From: Ekhidna sp051379705
GTDB taxonomy: Bacteria > Bacteroidota > Bacteroidia > Cytophagales > Cyclobacteriaceae
DNA length: 64,000 bases
Direction of reading: 5' to 3'
Assembly (NCBI RefSeq): GCF_051379705.1
Contig: NZ_CP179868.1
Location: forward strand, 2,666,001-2,730,000
Every line of letters begins with the position of its first letter. Positions within the stretch are counted from its first letter, which is position 1. The position numbers and the translations under genes were made by a program. This document shows, piece by piece, positions 8,853-17,164 of this stretch. The notes under the pieces are model-generated. The model did no database searches. It was not told where the DNA came from and saw only the letters and a list, made by a program, of their open reading frames with translations.

Positions 8853-10064
8853 ATGAAAAGAAAGCAAGCCGCACTTATATTTATTTTCATAACTGTATTG
8901 ATTGATATCATTGGCATTGGATTAATCATTCCCGTGGTGCCTGCACTGATAAAAGAGATTACGGGGTTGAGTACCAGTGAGGCGTCATTTTTTGGCGGAA
9001 TGCTTGCCGCAACATATGCCATCGTTCAGTTTTTTGCAGCACCGATTTTAGGTGGTATCAGTGACCAGTACGGCAGAAGACCCTTACTTCTTGCCTCACT
9101 AATCGGTCTCGGTCTTGACTACCTGGTTATTGTTTTTGCACCGACTTTGATTTGGCTATTCATTGCCCGCATGATTTCTGGTTTGTTTGGTGGTAGTATA
9201 ACTGTGGCCAATGCATACATAGCAGATATTAGCACGCCAGAAAACAGAGCCAAGAACTTTGGTATGATCGGTGCTGCTTTTGGATTGGGTTTTGTGGTAG
9301 GACCGTCCATTGGGGGAATCCTTGGGGAATTGGGTACACGCGTTCCATTCATGGCAGCAGCCGGACTTTCGCTACTCAACGCAACGTATGGTTTCTTCGT
9401 GGTTCCGGAATCTCTGTCGCCAGAAGACAGGAGACCATTTACCTGGAAGCGTGCCAACCCGTTTGGCACATTGAAGCGAATTTTGAGCCATAAGAAAATC
9501 GTATGGCTGGTCGTAGCTCTTTTCGTCATTTATGTAGCGGCTAATGCTACTCATGCCAATTGGTCATTCTTCACCATTGAAAAATTTGGATGGTCAGAGC
9601 TGGAAATAGGTTTGTCGCTCAGTTTTGTCGGAGTGATGGTAGCGATTGTTCAGGGTGGTCTGGTGGGTCCAATTGTTAAGAAGATAGGAGAGACAAATGC
9701 AGTCTATACAGGCTTTGCTTTCAATGCATTCGGCCTGTTGATGATGGGCATTGTTTCTCAATCCTGGATGGTGTATGCAGTTATAGTTCCATATGCATTC
9801 GGTGGTTTGGCAGGCCCTTCTCTTCAGTCGATCATGACCAGCCAGATACCTAAAAATGCCCAAGGCGAATTGCAAGGTGGACTCACCAGCGTGATGACAT
9901 TAACAGCAATCGTAGGTCCGCTGCTGATGACTGGCATATTCAGATATTATACCAATCCTGACAATGAAGTTTATTTCCCGGGTGCACCTTTTGTGATGGG
10001 AACCATTTTGGCACTCTTGAGTATTATGATCGTAAGCAGATCACTTCCGCGCAAAGGTTCCTGA
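8853..10064 (+). CDS. MFS transporter, TCR/Tet-type drug:proton antiporter
   Basis: 403 aa from ATG 8853 (MKRKQAALIFIFITVLIDIIG). The longer open frame reaching back into the MATE gene has no conserved sequence and is rejected. Twelve membrane segments are expected. The MFS motif A GGISDQYGRRPLLL follows helix 2, and the start IDIIGIGLIIPVVPALI is characteristic of TetA-like 12-helix exporters, as is GAAFGLGFVVGPSIGG (motif C) in helix 5. Resistance to tetracycline should not be assumed, since chromosomal Bacteroidota members have unknown substrates. Its stop abuts the stop of the convergent permease gene with no intervening base. Confidence 0.92.
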   Translation: MKRKQAALIFIFITVLIDIIGIGLIIPVVPALIKEITGLSTSEASFFGGMLAATYAIVQFFAAPILGGISDQYGRRPLLLASLIGLGLDYLVIVFAPTLIWLFIARMISGLFGGSITVANAYIADISTPENRAKNFGMIGAAFGLGFVVGPSIGGILGELGTRVPFMAAAGLSLLNATYGFFVVPESLSPEDRRPFTWKRANPFGTLKRILSHKKIVWLVVALFVIYVAANATHANWSFFTIEKFGWSELEIGLSLSFVGVMVAIVQGGLVGPIVKKIGETNAVYTGFAFNAFGLLMMGIVSQSWMVYAVIVPYAFGGLAGPSLQSIMTSQIPKNAQGELQGGLTSVMTLTAIVGPLLMTGIFRYYTNPDNEVYFPGAPFVMGTILALLSIMIVSRSLPRKGS

Positions 10065-12674
10065 TTATTCATCTTTTAAATATTTAATAGGATTAGCAGA
10101 TGCTGCCCTTAGCGACTGGTATCCTACGGTTAGAATTACTAAGCCAAGAACGACAAACAGAGTAGCCCCAAAAGTGATCCATGAAATGCTGATTCGATAA
10201 TGATATGATTTCAGCCATTCTCCTATGAAGTAGACAACAAAAGGGACACTAATGATAAAAGCAATCGCTACCCATTTGGTGAAATCAATAAATATAAGCC
10301 TCAGAATCGTGTTAATTTCAGCTCCAAGCACTTTCCGTATGCTTATTTCTTTTCTACGTTTTTCGATGATAAATAAGGTCAACCCATATAGCCCAAGACA
10401 GGCAATAGAAATTGAAATAGCGGAGAATAAACCCACCATTCCAAGGTATCTGCTCTCAGCTTCATAAAGGTTAGCGACACGATCGTCCATAAAAGAATAG
10501 GTGAATTCTTGGGTTGACCCCAGTTCATTCCACATGGTTTCAATCTCTTCTATTCGTTGACCTAGATCACTCATTTCCATCTTGATTGTAATCAGTCCAT
10601 GCGCTGCGGGATTGTCTGCTACGCGATGGAAGATAAGCGTGGGAGCTACTTCGTTCTGCAACGTTTCAAAATGAAAATCTTCTACCACTCCGACCACATT
10701 GATTCTCATCTCTCTTCCCAGAATGATAATATTTTCCTCATCAGGTGAAAACTTAAAAGCGTTCATGGCCGCTTCATTAAGAATGACTGAGCCTCTTTGG
10801 TCTCCTTCTGAATCAGGCAGGAAGTTGCTGCCGTATTTGATTGGAATATCATAGATGTCAAAGAAATTAGCATCTACATAAGTATACCTCATTCTTAATG
10901 GATCACCTTCCCAATCATTAGGTGTTACAAATGTGAAACTGCGTGTCCAAGAAGTTGGTACCGACCTGCTGGATGAAATGGACTTGACGTAAGATTTGTT
11001 CTTTAATTCATTTTTGAATGTAATTAGCCTGGTTAATCCTGACTCTCGATCAGTGAAGCTCCTGGGAGATGCCGAGATCAGTAAAATACCTTCTGACTCA
11101 AATCCCATGTTCTTGCTTGACATATAATTAATTTGTCGACTGACAATGATTGTGCTGGCAATAAGAAAAAGTGCGATAGCGAATTGTATTACAACAAGTG
11201 TATTTCTAAATGCGGAGGAACCACCCATACCCAACTTTTTGCGCAACACCTCGATGGCACCAATGGATGAAAGATACAGCGCAGGGTAGCTTCCGCTAAG
11301 CATCCCAAGGATTGTTACTAGAAGAACAAAACTACCAATCAATTGAACGGCGCTGAATTGTTTTAGTGAAACAGCAACATCAAAAAACTGATTGAATTGA
11401 TCAATGGTCAAAGTAACAATGAGAAGTCCGATCAGCGTAGCTATTAAAGACATTACAAATGATTCGGTAATGAATTGGGTTCTAAGTTGACCTTGAAATG
11501 CGCCGAGCACTTTTCTTAGACCAATCTCCTTGGCTCTTTGCGTTGCTTGAGCGGTAGCCAGATTCATGAAATTTATGATCGCTATTAAGAGTATTCCCAA
11601 GCCGATTGTAAATAGTGTCCATGCATTTGATGTGTCACCAAAGAAAGTGTCGTAAACTTCATCAAAGGGCAGTAATTTGAAGTTGGTATTGTCTCTGGTC
11701 TCGGTGTTCCAAATCGACTCAACAAGATTGGGAAAATCAGCTTCTAATTTCGTAGCGTCAGACGAATTTCTCAAAAGCACATAGGTTTCCAAAAACGAGC
11801 CGCTCCAGTTATTCGCGAGTTCTGGATACGCTGGAATGCTTTCAGCCGGAATAATTAAGGACGGTTGCATGGATGCATTGACCGGATGATTTTTGATAAC
11901 AGCAGAAACCTGGTAACGCATAGTTGTATCCTCTTCCTGCAAGAAAATTTCAAGACTTTGTCCAACAGCATTCTGTGAGTCAAAATATTTTAACGCGAGT
12001 TCTTCTGTAAGCACCACAGAGTTTTTGGTCGGAAACATGTTGGCGCTGTTTCCTTGTACCAGTGGGAAAGTGAAAATGTCAAATAGTTCAGGGTCTGTAT
12101 ATACAATGGGTTCTTCCAGGTATCGATTATTCTTCTTAATACTGGCATCAGTTGTATAATACCTCGCCGAATGTTCTACTTGAGTATAATCTTCTTTTAA
12201 CCGGTCTTTCAAAGGCATCCAGGTATCATAGGTGGCCTGAGTCCCATCAGGAGTGATACGCTCTTTGTAGGCAAGAAAAGTTCGATCCTTGTTTAGATGA
12301 TGCGCGTCAAATGTAAAAATCTGATAAGTATATAGGAATATAAAAGTAAAGGCGGCTACTCCAATAGACAATCCGAAGATATTGATAAAGGATGTTGATT
12401 TTCTTTTCAATAGCGTGCGAAAAGCGATTTTGATATAGTTGCGAAAGATCATAGTATTTAGAGATAAGTGTTGAAAAGACTTGAGATTAACAGGTTTTAA
12501 TGATCGGAACACCTCGAAGATGAATAAGAATTTGGCTTTAAATAGTCCATCTTCTTTCACACGCCAATGGAATGCCTCAGTGATGTCTCCTTGGATTTCG
12601 TCCGAATAGTCGGAGCGAAGAAAAAACTCGAGCAACGAAAGTGCCCATTTCGGTGGCTCATGCGCGGATTTCAT
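10065..12674 (-). CDS. Giant MacB/FtsX-type ABC permease with N-terminal prefix domain (orphan, cassette 1)
   Basis: 869 aa. The first ~60 residues form a cytoplasmic prefix domain (PPKWALSLLEFFLRSD followed by DEIQGDITEAF) that recurs in the two permeases on the plus strand. A first membrane helix near 95-115 is followed by a large extracytoplasmic MacB-like core. Two FtsX transmembrane blocks carry KEIGLRKVLGA near residue 380 and KEISIRKVLGA near 773, showing an internally duplicated permease. There is no ATPase domain and none is encoded nearby. ADOP-type orphan permeases of other phyla have the same plan. It is translationally coupled to the PadR gene by a 4-base ATGA overlap. Substrate is unknown; MacB relatives move peptides, antibiotics or lipoproteins. 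Confidence 0.9.
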   Translation of the reverse strand: MKSAHEPPKWALSLLEFFLRSDYSDEIQGDITEAFHWRVKEDGLFKAKFLFIFEVFRSLKPVNLKSFQHLSLNTMIFRNYIKIAFRTLLKRKSTSFINIFGLSIGVAAFTFIFLYTYQIFTFDAHHLNKDRTFLAYKERITPDGTQATYDTWMPLKDRLKEDYTQVEHSARYYTTDASIKKNNRYLEEPIVYTDPELFDIFTFPLVQGNSANMFPTKNSVVLTEELALKYFDSQNAVGQSLEIFLQEEDTTMRYQVSAVIKNHPVNASMQPSLIIPAESIPAYPELANNWSGSFLETYVLLRNSSDATKLEADFPNLVESIWNTETRDNTNFKLLPFDEVYDTFFGDTSNAWTLFTIGLGILLIAIINFMNLATAQATQRAKEIGLRKVLGAFQGQLRTQFITESFVMSLIATLIGLLIVTLTIDQFNQFFDVAVSLKQFSAVQLIGSFVLLVTILGMLSGSYPALYLSSIGAIEVLRKKLGMGGSSAFRNTLVVIQFAIALFLIASTIIVSRQINYMSSKNMGFESEGILLISASPRSFTDRESGLTRLITFKNELKNKSYVKSISSSRSVPTSWTRSFTFVTPNDWEGDPLRMRYTYVDANFFDIYDIPIKYGSNFLPDSEGDQRGSVILNEAAMNAFKFSPDEENIIILGREMRINVVGVVEDFHFETLQNEVAPTLIFHRVADNPAAHGLITIKMEMSDLGQRIEEIETMWNELGSTQEFTYSFMDDRVANLYEAESRYLGMVGLFSAISISIACLGLYGLTLFIIEKRRKEISIRKVLGAEINTILRLIFIDFTKWVAIAFIISVPFVVYFIGEWLKSYHYRISISWITFGATLFVVLGLVILTVGYQSLRAASANPIKYLKDE

Positions 12675-12997
12675 ATCTGACTAAAACTCATTTTTGGAAT
12701 GGTTTTCCAAATTTCACTTCTTCGGTGTTGAAGCGCTTGAGCAGTTTCATATCCTTTGTTAGTGGCTTGATACAGACGCTTGCCCTTTCCGCCACGCTCA
12801 GGTGTGGGATCACCTAGCCTAGAGTTGACAAACCCTTTCTTTTCCAATCTTTTTAAAACCACATGAATGGCTGGGAGGGAAATCGATTGCCCCAGTTGAT
12901 GTTTGTATTCTTTGGCAATTTCTACACCATAGGTTTCATCTTTCATCAAAAGAATAATCAGGATCATTTCTTCGAGTGTACCTAACTGCAGGTTCAT
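12671..12997 (-). CDS. PadR family transcriptional regulator (cassette 1)
   Basis: 108 aa, the size of a minimal PadR protein. It is a winged-helix repressor: MNLQLGTLEEMILIILLMKDETYGVEIAKEY, then the recognition region SLPAIHVVLKRLEKKGFVNSRLGD and the wing GGKGKRLYQATNKG (given in pieces). PadR repressors usually release DNA on binding a small molecule. It overlaps the downstream permease gene by 4 bases, so it almost certainly controls that operon. Two copies of a 19-base direct repeat lie immediately upstream and probably serve autoregulation. Confidence 0.93.
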   Translation of the reverse strand: MNLQLGTLEEMILIILLMKDETYGVEIAKEYKHQLGQSISLPAIHVVLKRLEKKGFVNSRLGDPTPERGGKGKRLYQATNKGYETAQALQHRRSEIWKTIPKMSFSQI

Positions 12998-12999
12998 TA

Positions 13000-13052
13000 A
13001 ATTAATTTTTGTTTAAAATATCAATACGACTAAAATTAATTTTTGTTTAAAA
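13000..13052. promoter_or_regulatory. Direct-repeat operator candidate upstream of PadR cassette 1
   Basis: AATTAATTTTTGTTTAAAA occurs at 13000-13018 and again, identically, at 13034-13052, a 34-base period or about three helical turns. On the minus strand this reads TTTTAAACAAAAATTAATT. It sits directly before the PadR start at 12997. The core TTAAACAAA resembles the TTAACAAA core of the inverted repeat before the second PadR gene at 14139-14190, supporting a PadR operator. The function is inferred. Confidence 0.6.
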
Positions 13053-13059
13053 AATAAAA

Positions 13060-13422
13060 TTAGTGAGAAGATGAGCGCTTGAGCATTCTCCAGGTCCACA
13101 TCCCGGCGGCAAACTCTATAAATGAAAAAGCTACCAGCGATAGTGTACCTCTATCGAATACGTAAAGCCAGATGAAGAATACAAACTGAATAATCCGAAT
13201 TTGTACCGTAAAGCCAAAGAATGGGATAAGGTTTTCATTGGCATTTCGAACATAGTAGTAGCCTAGCACAGCCACCACAAAACCTAGAATCAAGCGCCAA
13301 ACACTCTCGGGATCGGGTAAGCCTATTCCACTTAATACCCAGGAAGGGGCTAGCATTAAAAATAGCCCTTCAACAATTAGGTATAATCCAAAGAGCCAGA
13401 CGGTTTTCGCAGGTTTGTTCAT
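13060..13422 (-). CDS. Small four-helix membrane protein, unknown
   Basis: 120 aa, strongly hydrophobic, with about four predicted membrane helices (VWLFGLYLIVEGLFLML, WRLILGFVVAVLGYYYV, IRIIQFVFFIWLYVF and LVAFSFIEFAAGMWTW). I recognise no family motif. It lies upstream of PadR cassette 1 on the same strand, but a 62-base gap holding the direct repeats separates them, so it may be independently transcribed. Its position between the two cassettes makes an accessory role possible but unproven. Confidence 0.65.
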   Translation of the reverse strand: MNKPAKTVWLFGLYLIVEGLFLMLAPSWVLSGIGLPDPESVWRLILGFVVAVLGYYYVRNANENLIPFFGFTVQIRIIQFVFFIWLYVFDRGTLSLVAFSFIEFAAGMWTWRMLKRSSSH

Positions 13423-13462
13423 TTTTAATAACTTCCGTTCATCAATCTCAATCTAATAAACA

Positions 13463-14107
13463 ATGAGGAAATACATCTTTCTGCTACTTTTTATCCCGGC
13501 ACTTTGTCTAGCTCAAAACACCGCTGATAAGGTGTTAGCCAAAGCCATCGCTTATCACGACTCGCAAGGCAATTGGCCATTACTTTCCTCTACTTTCAAC
13601 TTTACAGAAACCCGACCCAATGGCCCAAATAGGTCAACGATTGTCGTAATAAACAATTCGGAAAGCTATATGAAGATCAATCGCAACGATGAGGAAATTT
13701 ATGAAGTGACCTTAGATGATGCGAAGGTGTTAAAAGGAGATAAAGACCAGGATCGGGCAATTGTTCTACGAAACTATTATCTCTATCTATGGGGTCTGCC
13801 AATGAAGCTGTATGATGAAAGCACACCTGAAATTACGTTATCAGCCGATGCAACTGTAGCTGACAAAGTATGCAAAGTACTTCGTGTTGCCTACGAAAAG
13901 GATATCTGGTATTTCTATTTTGATGATTTCTCCGGAAGAATGATACAATACAAATTTTATCAAGATGCAGAAGAAACCAAGGGGGAGTTGATCACACTTG
14001 AAGATGAGATTTCGGTGAATGGAATCAAAATTCCAAAAAAAAGAAGTTGGTATACGCTTCCTGATATGAAGTATCTCGGGACGGATATTTTATCAAGTAT
14101 CAACTAA
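13463..14107 (+). CDS. Exported protein, DUF6503-like (LolA-fold-like), unknown role
   Basis: 214 aa with an N-terminal signal peptide (MRKYIFLLLFIPALCLAQ). The mature part begins DKVLAKAIAYHDSQGNWPLLSSTFNF, which recalls a Bacteroidota family of ~220-aa exported proteins (DUF6503) where a conserved YHD-x-G-W segment opens a beta-rich domain. No catalytic residues are evident. It lies between the two PadR/permease cassettes and is transcribed toward the second one, ending 94 bases before its PadR gene. The repeat operator lies in that gap, so the two are probably separate transcripts. Family assignment is from memory and moderate. Confidence 0.65.
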   Translation: MRKYIFLLLFIPALCLAQNTADKVLAKAIAYHDSQGNWPLLSSTFNFTETRPNGPNRSTIVVINNSESYMKINRNDEEIYEVTLDDAKVLKGDKDQDRAIVLRNYYLYLWGLPMKLYDESTPEITLSADATVADKVCKVLRVAYEKDIWYFYFDDFSGRMIQYKFYQDAEETKGELITLEDEISVNGIKIPKKRSWYTLPDMKYLGTDILSSIN

Positions 14108-14138
14108 GCTTTAAACCATATTCATCTTAGCCCTCTCA

Positions 14139-14190
14139 TTTGCTTAACAAATGTGAAACTTATGTATTACATTCACGTTTGTTAAGTAAA
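14139..14190. promoter_or_regulatory. Inverted-repeat operator candidate upstream of PadR cassette 2
   Basis: The left arm TTTGCTTAACAAATGTGAA (14139-14157) and right arm TTCACGTTTGTTAAGTAAA (14172-14190) are reverse complements at 17 of 19 positions, separated by 14 bases. The right arm ends where the weak promoter element TATTTTTA (14191-14198) begins, 3 bases before the PadR ATG at 14202. Binding here would block transcription, consistent with PadR autorepression. The protein-DNA assignment is inferred. Confidence 0.7.
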
Positions 14191-14201
14191 TATTTTTATC
14201 C

Positions 14202-14531
14202 ATGGAATATCAATTAGGTGAATTTGAAGAGCTGGTTCTGCTAACAGTTGCAGCCCAGCACGACGAAGCGTATGGCGTTTCGATTCATGAGTTTCTAACA
14301 TCAGAAACGAAAAAGAAGATTAACATTAGTGCCATACATGTTGCACTCAAGCGACTGGAAAAAAAGGGCTTTGTTGACTCTCGCTTTGGAGGCATTACGG
14401 AGGAGCGAGGAGGTCGTAGAAAAAAATTCTACATAGTTACAGCGCTTGGAAAGAAGGTGTTGGATGCTTCTCATGATTTGCGCACTAGCATCTATCAAAA
14501 AATCCCACAACTGCAATTTGCCAACATTTAA
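14202..14531 (+). CDS. PadR family transcriptional regulator (cassette 2)
   Basis: 109 aa, clearly paralogous to the PadR protein at 12671. It has the same opening (YQLGEFEELVLLTV), the recognition helix ISAIHVALKRLEKKGFVDSR, the wing EERGGRRKKFYIVTALG, and a shared C-terminal ending. It differs mainly in the N-terminal helix. It precedes two giant permease genes, with only 2 bases to the first. A 19-base inverted repeat lies just upstream. The start codon is 3 bases after a TATTTTTA element, so the transcript may be nearly leaderless. Confidence 0.93.
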   Translation: MEYQLGEFEELVLLTVAAQHDEAYGVSIHEFLTSETKKKINISAIHVALKRLEKKGFVDSRFGGITEERGGRRKKFYIVTALGKKVLDASHDLRTSIYQKIPQLQFANI

Positions 14532-14533
14532 TA

Positions 14534-17164
14534 ATGTCAGAGCTGCAACCTCCAAAATGGGCACTCAGATTTCTGAGGTGGTATTGTCGCGACGAATATC
14601 TCGATGAAATAGAAGGCGATATGATCGAGATGTTTCATGTTCGATCCCAAGATTCTCTGAGGTCAGCCAGGTTGTTTTTTGTTTGGAATGTGCTTAGAAC
14701 TTTTAGGTGGATAAACCTCAAAAAAACTCAACTAAATAATTGGACTATGAACTTATATCAAAACTATACCAAGATCTACTTTCGCAGATTTCGAAAAGAG
14801 ACACCACACTATTTAGTGAATATACTTGGCCTATCTCTTGGGCTTACTATTCTTTTCTTCATTCTCATGTTCGTTTATGACGAACAGAATATTGATCAAT
14901 TTCACAGCAAAAAAGACAGGGTATATCGGGTGGTACATGAGATTACCGAAGAAGATGGTGTGCATCATTACCTATCTGGCCCAAACCCACTGGCACTGGC
15001 ATTGAAAACGGATTTCCCGGCGATAGAAGAAACGGGCTGGACAACCTATTTCGGTTCACATGTGCTTGTGAAGGATGACAAAAGAATTGCCGACAGAACC
15101 TGGGCGATAGTCACTAAGGGAATGTTTGACATCCTGGATTTTGAAATACTCGATGGCGACCCACAAAAACAATTTGAAGGACCTACAGGAATCGTTTTAA
15201 CTGAAGAATTGGCTTTGAGTCTTTTTGGAAAAACCGATGTGGTTGGGGAGGTTGTAGATGAATCAAGGTTTGAGACTGTGGAAGTACTTGCCGTTATAAA
15301 AGATATGCCGCGAAATTCCAGCTACAGATTCACTTCCATGTACGTCATGGATCCAGATCAAATGCCAGAAGGATGGCAAGATTTTCTAAGCGATTGGGAT
15401 ACGCAATTCATGCAAACATGGGTGTTGCTGAAAGAGGGAGCTACTCCTGAGGATATTTATGCATCGAAGGACAATTTCATTGATAAATACCTTGAAGGTG
15501 AGGCACAAGAAAGATTTGATTTTTATCTGCACCCATTGAGTGAAGTTCATCTAGGGTCTACTCACATAGAAAATGGTGGACCAGCACCGCTGCTATCAAT
15601 TCCATACAGTGATCGAGAGTTTGTGTCTATGATATTGATGATGGGGTTCTTAGTGATCTTCATTGCAGCACTTAACTATGTGAACCTTTCCTCTGTGCAG
15701 GCACTAAAGCGAACATTGGAGGCAAGCATGAGAAAAATAAATGGAGCAAATAACCGCCAACTAATCGGCCAGCTTTTTTTTGAGACATTTATCACAGTTG
15801 CCATTGCATACATCATTTCCATTGCCTTGATCGTAATTCTATTTCCGCTCTTTCTGGAAATTGCCAATAAAGATTTCAGCTTAGCGCTGCTCTATTCCTC
15901 GGACTTCATCATCTACCACATCGCCACAATAATCATCATTTGGATGGTTTCTGCAATGTTGCCAGCATTGTATTATTCAAAATTGAAACGCTCCCTGCTA
16001 ATTATGAAAAATGCATTTTCAGGTAAGGGAGATTTGCTGAGGAAAGGATTAGTAGGGGTACAATATTCGCTATCCATTTTCTTGATCATCGGATCAATGG
16101 TGATTTTCAGGCAGCTTAACTACGTGCAGTCAAAAGATTTAGGGTTTGACAATCAGAATCTAATTGTGCTAGATATTAACTCAGGTGCTGCCAGAAGCAA
16201 CTTCAAAAATATCATTGCGGGCATAAAGAAAAATCCGGATGTGATCAATGCGTCAACATCATCCAGAGTTCCTGGAGAATGGAAAGATATCCCGATAGCA
16301 AGTGTGAGTAAGAACCTGACGGATCAGCCCGTCGAGTTTAGTCACTATGCTGCCGATAAATATTGGCTCGATACGTATGACATAAGTTTGGTGGATGGAG
16401 AAAATTTCACTGGAGCAGATAAGTCGGATAGCTTGTATATTTTGATAAATGAAAAAGCGGCTGCAACACTAAACTTCGAGCAGCCAATCGGTGAAAGCAT
16501 TTGGGTAATGTCTGACGGTGATTCAGTAAAAATGCGAATCAAGGGAATCGTGGAAGATTTCCACTTTCAATCACTCTACGAACCTATAGGACCTGTGTTA
16601 ATTACCCATTGGAATAATCACGTAAGATCCATTGATTATTTCACTATCAAATACAGTCAAAATCCAAAGGAAACTATTGCACATATAGAAGAAGTGAATG
16701 CGCAGTTTGATCCCAATACGCCCGCCGAAATTCATTTTCTTGATCAGCAGTGGGAACGCTTTTATGAAGCAGAAGAAAGTAGAAGCACAATCATTCTCAT
16801 AGCTTCGATCGTGTCAATCATCATATCTGCCTTTGGACTCTTCGGATTGATCAATTTTACTGTAGAGCGTAAGACCAAAGAAATTGGCGTGCGCAAGGTA
16901 ATGGGAGCAAGTGTTCAAAATATTGCGACTCTAATATTGAAAGATTACTTCATTCTATTGCTTATTTCCTTAGTCATTGCGGCTCCAGTTTCCTGGTGGC
17001 TGTTTGGTGATTGGCTAGCAGATTTTGCATACAGAATTAACTTAAGCATAGATCTGCTCATTATTGCATTTGTGGTCGTTTTGCTTATATCATTTACCAC
17101 GGTTTTGGCAAGGATTTTCAAGATTGCCAAAGCTAATCCGGTACAATCTATCCGGTACGAATAA
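14534..17164 (+). CDS. Giant MacB/FtsX-type ABC permease with prefix domain (orphan, cassette 2a)
   Basis: 876 aa. Prefix domain at residues 5-60 (PPKWALRFLRWYCRDEYLD then EIEGDMIEMF), first membrane helix near 95-115, and two FtsX blocks. The first FtsX loop is degenerate (LEASMRKINGA near 400); the second is canonical (TKEIGVRKVMGA near 780). The large extracytoplasmic segments between helices are MacB-like. No ATPase is present. It starts 2 bases after the PadR stop, and its TAA stop overlaps the next ATG by one base (TAATG), so all three genes are translationally linked. It is closest in sequence to the permease that follows, pointing to tandem duplication. Confidence 0.9.
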   Translation: MSELQPPKWALRFLRWYCRDEYLDEIEGDMIEMFHVRSQDSLRSARLFFVWNVLRTFRWINLKKTQLNNWTMNLYQNYTKIYFRRFRKETPHYLVNILGLSLGLTILFFILMFVYDEQNIDQFHSKKDRVYRVVHEITEEDGVHHYLSGPNPLALALKTDFPAIEETGWTTYFGSHVLVKDDKRIADRTWAIVTKGMFDILDFEILDGDPQKQFEGPTGIVLTEELALSLFGKTDVVGEVVDESRFETVEVLAVIKDMPRNSSYRFTSMYVMDPDQMPEGWQDFLSDWDTQFMQTWVLLKEGATPEDIYASKDNFIDKYLEGEAQERFDFYLHPLSEVHLGSTHIENGGPAPLLSIPYSDREFVSMILMMGFLVIFIAALNYVNLSSVQALKRTLEASMRKINGANNRQLIGQLFFETFITVAIAYIISIALIVILFPLFLEIANKDFSLALLYSSDFIIYHIATIIIIWMVSAMLPALYYSKLKRSLLIMKNAFSGKGDLLRKGLVGVQYSLSIFLIIGSMVIFRQLNYVQSKDLGFDNQNLIVLDINSGAARSNFKNIIAGIKKNPDVINASTSSRVPGEWKDIPIASVSKNLTDQPVEFSHYAADKYWLDTYDISLVDGENFTGADKSDSLYILINEKAAATLNFEQPIGESIWVMSDGDSVKMRIKGIVEDFHFQSLYEPIGPVLITHWNNHVRSIDYFTIKYSQNPKETIAHIEEVNAQFDPNTPAEIHFLDQQWERFYEAEESRSTIILIASIVSIIISAFGLFGLINFTVERKTKEIGVRKVMGASVQNIATLILKDYFILLLISLVIAAPVSWWLFGDWLADFAYRINLSIDLLIIAFVVVLLISFTTVLARIFKIAKANPVQSIRYE

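Noticed and set aside
8853..10064. Calling the MFS pump a tetracycline resistance gene
   Set aside because: Only the general TCR/Tet-type architecture is visible; chromosomal relatives export many compounds and nothing indicates horizontal transfer.
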